60,000 nt of DNA from the NCBI GenBank assembly GCA_914767715.1, contig OU612070.1, forward strand, positions 5,909,501 through 5,969,500, in the 5' to 3' direction. Under the pieces are notes generated by a model, which worked only from the letters and a program-made list of their open reading frames with translations, searched no databases and was not told where the DNA came from. This DNA comes from Membranipora membranacea (lineage: Eukaryota > Bryozoa > Gymnolaemata > Cheilostomatida > Membraniporidae). The translations under genes and the position numbers were made by a program. Below are positions 50,601 to 60,000 of the stretch, piece after piece. How positions within the stretch are numbered: the stretch's first letter is position 1; each line of letters opens with the position of its first letter.

Positions 50601-53600
50601 TCTATCGCTACTACCACTCAATAAGTGTGAAGAATAGTCCACTGAACTACTCAGTCTGCGGGGGTCTGGTCCACCCCCGTACTGCCTGCTGTGATGTGTA
50701 TCTGATAAAGATCGGTTGTAGCCGGAACTGGAGCGCGTTGTAGAAGGGTCTTTGCTTGGAGAAGAATCTCTCTGAATAATAAAAGTAAACACATAAGTCA
50801 TCAAATAAGATTGATCCATTTCTTGACTAATGGTCACAGCTTGCCGACTGCTGTTGTTCAACACCCAGACCTACGCGATGCCATCATAGTATCGGCTCAG
50901 CTAGGCTTGTAGGGACTAAATCCCAGATATAAGTAAACTCACTTTATTATTTACACTGTTCCTCTATCACGATAAGATTGTGGGTTCGCGGGTTTGCTGA
51001 AATTACGACCAACTCAATCTCCTAAGGATAAGCTGTGCCTTACTGCTAACCATCTATACACTGCACCAGCTAATGTACAGTCTGAACCACTTGTTAGTGT
51101 CGCCAAGCAATATTTGGCAATGTAATTGCTGTGTTAGTGTAAAAGTGCCCCAGGTGACCACTTTGCTTAAAGATTTACCCTCATAATGCCTCCGTGTAGG
51201 TATTACCATGTGGTAAACTACGCTACACCGCTCACTAGTAAATGATATGTTGTAGTAAAAACTACATTGAACACCCTACCTCTCGGAAATTACAGTTGCT
51301 TACCGACAGCCTCAAAGATTTCGTTGATGTAAAAACTCAGGTCCTGCCCTATTATACTCCTACTTAGTCACAAAGCAAGGTTTCCTTTTCTTGACTCAAG
51401 CCCTAGTCATAAAGCAAATCAGTTTTTGTAACCAGACTAACTAGAGTGCAATGCTATGTCTAGCGCTTTGAGAAATCGAAGCTCATTATAATATAGTATT
51501 ATAGTGACAAAGGTCTTGTATTGATGCCAATCGCTAAGCACACATACAAGCTTGTAAGCGTAAGCTTCGATTGATGTCTGATTACAATGACTCTTTTCTA
51601 ATCAGATATAATATGAAATCTCAGCAAATCTTATTGAATAAATCCTAGTGGGTTTGAGGAAATCAAATGTACTTTGGGTAATTAAAATTGGATTTGAGCC
51701 CCAAAACTCGTGATCCCTTCCTGCCGTGGGTCAGGAGTGGATATTGAAGGTTGTAAGGTAAGGTGTGTAAGTGTAAGGTTGCTTCCAATAGAAACTAACT
51801 ACAATCTTTAATCCAAAAAGTGCTATGGTTTTGGTTTTTATGCTCCTATGATTCATGCAATTTACTTCTAGGACTCTAGGCAACTTTTATTTTTGAAAAA
51901 GTTTTATATCCATAATGTTTAAAAGTGTGTAACACAAGTTTCACAGTTTTGGGTCATAGGGTAGTTTGAGTTATTGAAGCCTCGTTAGTAACAAAGTCTT
52001 CATCATAACTAAGCAGTAGATACATTATTACAGAATGCTACTCTACCTCCAACAAAACTGACAGCACCCTCCCTGGCAGCAGCGACTCAAAGCCAGTTAA
52101 GCTTCTTGGAGTTGTCTGTCTATTCGTTCGGAATCTGAATATGGGTATCCATTTGAATTTGTTTCAGACTGTGCAATCTTCAATTAGAGGGAGAGCAAGT
52201 ACAGAAAGCCATGCTTCCCTTATGCTCTCACCCCAAAATAGCCATGGGCTTAGCTGGACCTCAGTGAATTCTGTTGAGAATAAATCATAAACACTTAGAA
52301 TTGTAATTGAACTGACGCAAGGTCTCCCTGGTAATGATGAAGCTACATAGCCTGATATCTCACCTTGTTGTACTGTGGATGGGCTGTCCTCATCGGGAAC
52401 ACTCTCTCCACACTGTTAGCCCGCTTATTGAGTGCTCGCGCTGCCGGATGCATGCTGTTTGTGTCCAACTCGCTACAAATCATAAGCTAAGATTGAAAAT
52501 GAGAACTCTGCAAAACATATCATTCTCTGAGGAGCCATGTTAGAGTTGTATATTGCTACTTTGCGTACAATCTACAGACCTCTGAGATTAAGCCCAGTAG
52601 TTTACAAGTAGCAGAGGCAGCTCTCAAAATTTCAGTTGAAGCAAAACTGACTCAAAGTCAAAGGAGGTACCGGTTGATCAAAATAGTATGCATACTAATT
52701 TTATCTGTCAAAGGTTGTTTGCGCAGCACTTCAAATTAAGCAATGCCGTTGTAGATAATCAACCTGTCTCTATGTCATCGGTATAGTGGATTTCAATCTA
52801 GGCCAATTAAAGTGCTGTACTCCAGCTTTTAGGCTGAAAAGGACATTGTAAGCCAATTGCAGGGGCACCCTTTACTATCAAGTTTACCTCCGTAGCATTA
52901 TTTAGGGTTAAGTGTAACGATGTAAAGTTAGCCTATTCGCTGCTATAATTACCTGGTACTTCGCCTGTTGGATTTATTTCTACTTTGATAGATTACAGGA
53001 GATTTTCTGCCAGATGCTGCTACACCTCCATCCGTAGAGTTATATCTGCTTCTACTGCTAGATGAATACAATCCACTCCCCGATCCGCTGCCTGTATGAC
53101 GAGACGACGACAGCGCACTCGATGACTGAAACTGCAATGAAGATGAGCCGAACATTATCATATATTAGCTGGCAGCAATCAGGAATTAGCCGAACACAAG
53201 AGAATTCACACAGGCTGCTGCACACCGCAAACAAGTAACAATGGCTTACTCGGGCTAAAATCTATAATTCCTTTGAGCAGCGTACCCAGGCTAGATGCTA
53301 GAGTATTATCGCCACTAAACAGTCATTATTAAATATTGATAATTCGTTATTTGAATTCAGGTGTTGTACAATGGGCAGCATAATTACTCATATTCATAAC
53401 CTAAGAATTGCTGCCTTTATCAATGATATATTGAATTTGGCTACAATAAATGTAATTGAGATTATGAATCTACTGCAGGAATAGAGCTGTGTTCACATCA
53501 AGGACAGGCTTTTATACATGTTTGAATAGTCAAGCAGTTAATTCCAATCACCTGCTGCCAGGAATAGAACTGGCAGCAGCAAGAAAAGTGGTATTAGGAA

Positions 53601-55014
53601 AGGGCTATCGAGAATTAATTAAAGTGATATTAAGTTCTATGCGACATGCTGAAGTCAGCCACATAGCTTAATTACTATAACTGCTGCACCTAGGGTTGTG
53701 GCATTTACAACAGTTTATTATGCGAAGTGATTTCAGTTGAGACTGTGAAATCGGCGATTAAAATCATTTTGCCTAGTTTGATTTGGCTTTGACATTTCCT
53801 TATCACCATTGCTGTATGCTACACCAGGTTATACCAGGTATATACACCACCGTACGTAGACGAACAAGGGAACTGAATTGAGGAATGATTTGCTCTCTGA
53901 CAGCCTGTCCTAAGTTTATTGGAGACTCGCCAATAAATTTATTAGTTTTGTAGTACTGAAGTCTTCAACCCTTTTGTTGAAAAGATTAGGAGCTTTCAAT
54001 TTTCAATCGATGCCTAATTTCCTAATTTTGAAACATGGGGTAGGTGATGTTGAAAATCCCCTCAGTATAGCGTTACTTTTTGATACGATATGGTGCCTTT
54101 CGATGTGAAAGATGGGACAGCTGGCATCCTTGGGTGCTTACTATCTAGCTGTTACGATACACTTTTTTTCTTTGTATTTGTTTCAACATAAATCTTGCAT
54201 GTCTTGATCTATCGATAGAATATTCCCTGAGAAAATCTGGAGACTCTATCTATGCCTTGCTCAAGACTAGCAGTAGCATATACACCACAAAACACCTACC
54301 CCTACCTACCCCGTGCATGCATAGAAGGCAGCGCAACTTGTGATGCTGGTTCAATGCCAAATTTTCTCCCAGTCAGGTGAATGAGAAATAATTTTACGAA
54401 GCAGCAGTATTTGGTACTGAGTCAGGCATACCAGGGGCAACAAGAAAGCCTGCACCAGAAATCTCAATACGTCCTGAGTGTTATAGGGCAGACGCTCTAA
54501 CCAACTGACTTACTTCCTAGTCTTACTTACTCCGCTCTCCTTGTACATACTTACATTATTGCTGCCGGAGGATGATGACATGTTGCTGCTGTTGGTCGTG
54601 CTGCCGGTCGAGCTGGTGTTAATAGATTCCGTAGAATGCGCTGACGCTGTTGTTCTGTTCTGTGATGACGATCGTGTTCTCCAGCTGTTTAAGCTAGTAG
54701 AGGAGTTATTGTACACTGTGTGTTAAGAGAGGAAGATGTTGTAGTAAAGCTACAAAAAACTAGTACTGGCAAAACTATAGCTAGCAGGATGAGAGCTAGC
54801 AAAACGATGACCTTAACAAAATGGGCGTGCCCTCGTCATTTCTACTGTTCAATTAATGCTTTCTAACATATTTATAATTTCTTATACCCCCCAACACAAA
54901 CTTTGATACCACCAAGAAGGCTGGCTGTAGTATAAGGAACGACTGTTACAAACCATATTCTGTAATTTATGCTATCTTCATTTTACCTGGAGGTCTTTCA
55001 TGCAGTGCTGCCAT
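47668..55014 (-). CDS. TACC: transforming acidic coiled-coil (TACC) protein
   Basis: Exons in transcript order: 55014-54987, 54715-54555, 53131-52953, 52472-52364, 50771-50448, 50187-50044, 49316-49197, 48840-48601, 48193-48038, 47745-47668. They keep one frame for 512 aa. TACC proteins load the microtubule polymerase XMAP215/ch-TOG onto centrosomes and plus ends and are recruited by Aurora A. The C-terminal coiled coil (about 268-508) shows family signatures: AAEFDKSMTEML, then DLQQVEKSFTELHRRYDKLR with HHKRNEDKMKEE, then EVEQAKSSC and the ending TEENQELAQICDNLIA, which matches the usual KENEELTxICDDLI close. The N-terminal half (1-267) is low complexity, rich in Ser, Asn and Arg, without the SDP repeats of vertebrate TACCs. 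KRHSI (Ser245) fits the Aurora consensus R-x-S-hydrophobic. The start codon lies in a 28-bp exon ending in phase 1. It was chosen because it is the nearest in-frame ATG with a good donor; the 5' end is the least certain part. Confidence 0.85.
48563..48600. repeat. TA-rich tract abutting a splice donor of TACC
   Basis: An almost pure ta repeat whose last bases form the (minus-strand) donor gtatat of TACC exon 8. Confidence 0.7.
54420..54521 (-). repeat. decayed tRNA-derived SINE-like head
   Basis: On the minus strand a tRNA-type A-box region reads aagtcagttggttagagcg (54520 downward), but the B box expected about 45-55 nt further is eroded (gagatttctgg). It lies in TACC intron 2. The A-box block resembles that of the element at 3909 but the bodies differ. 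Confidence 0.4.
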
Positions 55015-56133
55015 TGCATTTACAAACTACAACCCATATTTATTTGTTGCTACAATCCAATCATCTGCCAAACTAAGTATGTCACTTTGTTTTGTCGTGC
55101 TGCTGCTCGTTAAGACATCCAGGACGTCTGGTATGACAGTTATAAGAATGTGGCAAAAATGTCACACAGGAAATAACACGTTACTTACTTCTCTAGGATG
55201 TCTTCAGACGTAAGTTCTCTTAGTATCCAGCCAAAGGGGTGAGATCAGAGCCAACAGGAAACATTAATCCAATGAGTGTAATCTTAGGTAAGCACTGCCT
55301 ACTAATCCAATTAACTGCCCTCGATGACAGGAAATTCTTAGCGAGTGGCAGCAAGTGCTTGTTGACCATTCAGCGAGGTCTCCCGAGTACATAAAACTCT
55401 TATCAGTTTGACAAATTCCTTACAGTTCCCTAACGTTTACCTATGACTAATATAACGAGGCAGCGCTATGATTGCGTACACCTGTATAATATCATACAAC
55501 TCTAATCAGCTAGAACCTGATCAAATTTATCAGGGAGTGTACAAGCTAATGTTTGCAGTCTTAAAATTCAATCGAATACACAAAGTAAACTAGACTCAAT
55601 TATTTCACTTCAATCTAAATTTGATCGGCAATTTAAAAGAATAATGAAGCTTGAACAACAATATTATTCTAGTGTTTTGTGAATAACAGTTAAACTGAAG
55701 CGCTATGAATACTAGGTGTTGATGCCTTTATTTCAACTGATTTATACAGCGTTGGTATAAATAATATATAGCTTTATGAAATATGACACCATCAAAGCGT
55801 GTGTACATTTAACTATTTTTTAGAGCACATTTATTGGTAAGACACATTCTGGAGGGTGATTGTGGTAATACAAAATCGTTGAAGGTCACAATTTAACACC
55901 AAATTGTAATGGTATTTAGCTCTTTCATAGATGTTGAGGAACTCTTTTATCTGAGTTGATCGATAAAATTTGCTAAAATAAATTACTTGTATAAAATCTT
56001 TCGATATGTAAATAGTTATTATGAGCAAATGAATGTATTCAAGGTTCATACATTAATATAAAGCAGGATCCAAAAAAATAATATTACAAAGGCACTATGT
56101 ATATGAAAAATAGAGAGTAAGTCTTATGCAATG
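55015..56133. other. intergenic DNA between TMEM151 and TACC
   Basis: The presumed TMEM151 3' UTR and TACC promoter/5' UTR. No coding exon was recognised. Confidence 0.5.
55830..55835 (-). terminator. candidate polyadenylation signal of the TMEM151 homologue
   Basis: AATAAA on the minus strand (TTTATT on plus), about 300 bp after the TMEM151 stop. Confidence 0.45.
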
Positions 56134-58430
56134 TCACCTTTTACTTTTCAATAAGAGATAAACCTTTTCATCGACAGTTTTTGACTTTGGAGTTGTCACC
56201 TTTTTACTGGCCGCTGCGCTAGCTGTTCTACTATTGCTGAAACTCCATGACTTTCTCATTGCCTTAACGTTTCTGATATCAAAATGAGTATCTTCTTCAT
56301 CATCCACAGTTACGTAACACGTAGACTGTCTGCTCGCCACAGATGTTGTTTCATTCATAGACAGGTGACTCTCCGGCCTTTCTAGTATAGGAGAATGAAG
56401 ACTTAGAGAGCGGGGTATAGCTTTGCCTCTAAGGTTTTGGTAAGGTTTCAATAAGTTATCTGTTGTTTTAGATAAAAACAACTTGGCAGATATTTTGTGT
56501 TTTTGTTGTTGTGAACTATGTGCCCCCAGCTGTGATACGATTCTATCATCGTTGGTGAATATTGTCTCATATGTACCAGCGCGAGATATTGCTCTGTGTT
56601 TGGACAATGTGTGTGAGGATGGAATTCTAGAACCTGGTATAAGAAAATATTATTATCATGTAATCAACTAAGTTTGATGTCCTTCTATCATTTTCTTATC
56701 ATTCTTATACAGAATACATATAGTGAGGATGTTCCTCCAAATATTTTTGCAAGGTAACGGCAAATGGCAGCAAAAGGTAAAATTTCATATCAGAGCTCCC
56801 TTCTGATATGGAGTAAGTAAACAGCTTCCAAAAAATGAGATCTTTATTCAACACTGAAATCCCTTTCAATGATGCACATTATTAGTAATCAAGAAAAAGT
56901 TTAATATGATTTGCTTGCATTTGGATTTGCTCCTCTCTGTTAGCCGGCAGAAGCTAACCAGTAGATCAGAAACAACTTAAAAATTCAAATTGTGATTTGC
57001 GACTAAAATCGAAATAACTGGGCTTGACATGGACATTGTCCCTGTAAGAAATTAAGATCTTACCATTAAGAGTATAGGAGCTCATGAGTAGAGCTTCAGA
57101 GTAGCTGGGGATAACTCCGTATACATTATCGGATACTTTACTGTCAGAACTGGATATAGAGTTACCTGAGGTAGCGAGTATACCGACACACCTGGCACCA
57201 AACTAGAGAAAGAAACAAAATCAGTACAGAATATAAAAGAGTTACATATGAGTACCGAGTGCTCAGTGCTCCCACTGTTCATGTAGCTAATCATTTATTG
57301 GCTGGTACTTTTTATTCCTCACATCTCTTTCTGATTATAGCTTTCTGTTACAGTTTCTCAATACCGTAGCATGCTTCTTTTTGTAAAATTAGCAAATCTA
57401 GAAGAGGGTGTTGTAATAAAATTATAAACACCTATCAGGGGCCTCTTTTGCAGCTTTGTGCACCAAATCACAGGAATCACCGACTCAGGAATGACATCTC
57501 TTACAGGTCTTGTTTATCTCAACAGTGAATGGTCAGGTTGCTATATAGGCAGTAACTAATTGAAAGACCTCCTAGTATTTGAATTGTAAAGTCTTTACCT
57601 GTTTGTGTATGGTGAATGTAGCGTAAGCCGTCCTCCTTTCTATCACCATTCTGATTGGCCAAGAGAGACAAAACAGTGAGAATAACCAGAATGTCAGCTT
57701 CCTGGCGTACCACGGAGGTCTGTTTGAGGTCTGGTCAGCTGACTGCATGATACACAATGTGTCTGGTACTTGAGACCCTAAAAGTACCACATACGTATAA
57801 AATAAAATAGGTTAATAGTGTGAGCAGTAATATATGATTTTGTAGTTGTCTTCTTATGTGACATGTGAAGACAACTGTTACTCTTTGATTGATTGAAGTG
57901 GACTATTGTATATACCCTAGAGGAAAAGTATAAGCATAAAGAAAATTTTGCAACGACTTGAAAGAGCCGAATTTAAGGCTAGCTGGCATTTACTCACCCG
58001 CTTTACTTTATAAAAACTCTCAGCTCAACTAGCCAAATTTATGTGCTAGCTGAAATTAAATAATCTCCAAACTAATCTGAACTCTAGCTAATATTTACTC
58101 CTCCAGGGTATATTAATATATCTATTGATATTATACGAGCTGTTCATTCAATATTCTATACTATTATATTCTATACTTTCCTTTTAATGAACATCATCTT
58201 TTAATTCTTACTGTCAAAAATATTTGACTAACAACTCAATGAAAGGTTTTCTCGATCGCTATTCATACATGCAGAAACATGTCTGTGAGCTCACCTGCTA
58301 AATGGAATGTCTCCTGGACCTCTATAAAGTCATCAACAGTCACATGACTCTGATAGAAAGCTTTGCGTTGTGTAAGATAAGCTGCCTCCGAACAGGAACA
58401 ACCAAAGGAGAAATATTTCTCTATATCAAC
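56134..58430 (-). CDS. TMEM151: TMEM151 family membrane protein, 3' part (5' exons not in view)
   Basis: Exons in transcript order: 58430-58295, 57777-57599, 57202-57064, 56633-56134, joined in one frame for the last 317 residues. The first begins in phase 0 at acceptor gaacag, so upstream exons are missing. Diagnostic TMEM151 blocks appear in order: KYFSFGCSCSEAAYLTQRKAF with VDDFIEVQETFHL; RPPWYARKLTFW followed by a hydrophobic helix and LSWPIRMVIERRTAYA; then VIPSYSEALLM. Vertebrate TMEM151A/B carry corresponding segments, including RPPWYA, LSWPLRV, EYRTAYA and PSYSEA. The C-terminal 165 residues (SKHRAISRAGTYETIFTNDD onward) are cytosolic-looking, Ser-rich and basic, and end KSKR. The family is a multi-pass membrane protein of poorly known function, mostly neural in vertebrates. 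The earlier membrane helices and start lie upstream. Confidence 0.88.
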
Positions 58431-60000
58431 CTGTTCAGATAAAAAAAGAGTTAAATTCTCTTTAAATGCCTGTTGAGCTAAAAATCAGTAGCTGTAACAC
58501 ACAAATTTAATGTTGTATCGATTCTGTCTTGGAGTAAGAAATAGACTGCAATATATATGGTTTTTATTGGTTCCAAGCATGGTATGTATGCCACAGCATT
58601 TCTACCAGTAATGGCTCTGGACAGAAACAGAAAAGGAAAGGTTGTGGGTTACAGGTTTCAGAAGTGGTCCAGTTTTTTTCATAAGGGGTCTTATCCATCA
58701 ACTAATGATAATAGGTATATTTAAGTTATAATTATTTTTGTCTTTATGGGGAAATCCTATCACAATGAAGGGAAACACAACTACAACAGTACATGGCTGG
58801 CTGATGTCAGTGAGTATCTATTTATGCAGACAATCGGGTTTCTGACTTCAATGACATAACAAAATCACAAGTCCGACTGGCTAAAACTGTAACAGGTCAG
58901 GTGCACTAGTACGCGGTCATTGTTGCTGGATAACAACTGGGATGGCTTGAAGGTAAAAGCAGAACGAAGGAGACTGGATTATTGTACAAGTTGAGGCAAA
59001 CTTGGAGGTGAGCTTTCTTGTTCCACTTATGAGTGTTACGAGTTTGTATGGCGCCAAAGTCTGCATTTACTCAATAATGCAAAGGAATCGACAAGGTATC
59101 AATTCATTGCAATGTTTGTATTCAAATAGGGCTTGTGTCGAGTAGAGCTACAAAATCTGTTTGTAGTTGAATTTATAATAGAATTTCGTGGTTTGACGGT
59201 GTGGGTGGGGGAGATATGCATATAAGAGACCTCTGAATGTTGGAGAAGATCACCTTTAGTGTCAGAAACGTCTAAGAAATTTTCAACTGGTTATGCCTGC
59301 TGCCTTAATCAGATTGGATCTACATTTGAGCAAGGATATGGTTTGAGCCGGTCCTACAGGTGTGCCGATGGCTTAGGGGGAAGAAAATCCAAATTTACCT
59401 TTATTATACTGTGTTCATCGATGTTTTTGATGGGTGTAGATTTATCCATACAGCCGCAATCGTACGGGAAATACCTCCCTTCTGTAGAGTGACTGTTAAT
59501 TCTCATAAACTGTAACTGCGGAATAGTATGAGTGCTCCCTGAACCTAAAATATCATATTCAATAGCTTTGAGAACACAATCAGATCAAAGTCAGATAAAA
59601 ATTGAAACCAAATCATTTTTATGAGCATAGCTTTTGGGCTATATTTCACCACCCTGGATTATAGCTCAGGCTCAGAAGTCCTTCTATACACTTCATTCTT
59701 GGCTCAGACATTTAGTATTTTATAGTATAGTTACATATGATTATCCTTACCTAAACAAAATGTCAGATGGGGAAAATTTCAAAGATTGCTTTTGAGAGAA
59801 AAGCTCAGACTAGTTCTGTTCAATTGAAAAACCGCGATTAAAATCCAAATTACAAATACAACATGCAAGGAATCCCGGTCCTATTGTCAACTCTTTTTAA
59901 ACAAAAATGACACAATATGTAGGCTGTCAATGGCAGTATTAAAAAGGTTGTAGGATTAGGCTCTTGCGATGCGGAAATCAGTGTTTTCCTTTGTGCCCTA
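58431..60000. other. right-end DNA upstream of the visible TMEM151 exons
   Basis: Probably an intron of the TMEM151 homologue. I looked for the conserved upstream blocks on the minus strand and did not find them. A donor-like cctta/ttag-gtaagg site on minus near 59750 lacks a convincing coding exon. Confidence 0.45.

Noticed and set aside
50429-50743. Plus-strand Cys/Tyr-rich open frame
   Set aside because: Antisense shadow of TACC exon 5, which is supported by splice sites and frame continuity.
54541-54726. Plus-strand open frame of leucine/valine-rich protein
   Set aside because: It is the antisense shadow of the Ser-rich TACC exon 2.
59259-59492. Plus-strand 77-codon open frame near the right end
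   Set aside because: No recognised domain or splice evidence; lies in the likely first visible intron of TMEM151 on the opposite strand.

Overview
The window is AT-rich nuclear DNA from an animal. Coding sequence comes as short exons, mostly 60-330 bp, with GT-AG introns that usually run 300-2,800 bp. Protein families restricted to or typical of metazoans are present: a DEG/ENaC sodium channel, a C-type lectin, MARK/PAR-1 kinase, TACC and TMEM151. Gene spacing, intron size and protein divergence suggest a marine-type invertebrate, possibly a non-vertebrate deuterostome. I cannot name the clade from sequence alone. All gene models were built by hand from splice sites, reading-frame continuity and family motifs. 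The complete models keep one reading frame across every junction.

Layout. (1) 1-9.1 kb, + strand: two tandem DEG/ENaC genes. The first is cut by the window edge, so only its last two exons are seen. The second is complete, with 11 exons and 478 aa. (2) 10.5-13.2 kb, - strand: a five-exon type II membrane protein with a tyrosine-bearing cytoplasmic tail, stalk and C-type lectin domain (331 aa). (3) 13.2-18.5 kb: a long stretch with no gene that I can support. (4) 18.5-45.3 kb, + strand: a 17-exon MARK/PAR-1 serine/threonine kinase (806 aa) with kinase, UBA, Ser/Thr-rich spacer and KA1 domains. Its 7-kb first intron contains two further candidate first exons in the matching phase. (5) 47.7-55.0 kb, - strand: a ten-exon TACC protein (512 aa) with a Ser-rich N-terminus and the TACC coiled coil. 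(6) 56.1-58.4 kb, - strand: the last four exons of a TMEM151 homologue, whose 5' part lies past the window end or was not found.

The genes do not form an obvious pathway. MARK and TACC both act on microtubules (MARK by phosphorylating microtubule-associated proteins, TACC at centrosomes and plus ends) and face each other tail to tail. I treat that as coincidence unless the order is conserved elsewhere. Introns and intergenic DNA hold tRNA-derived SINE-like sequence, short inverted-repeat elements, minisatellites, a recent 100-bp tandem duplication and AT microsatellites. No CRISPR, rRNA, intact transposase or viral gene was seen.
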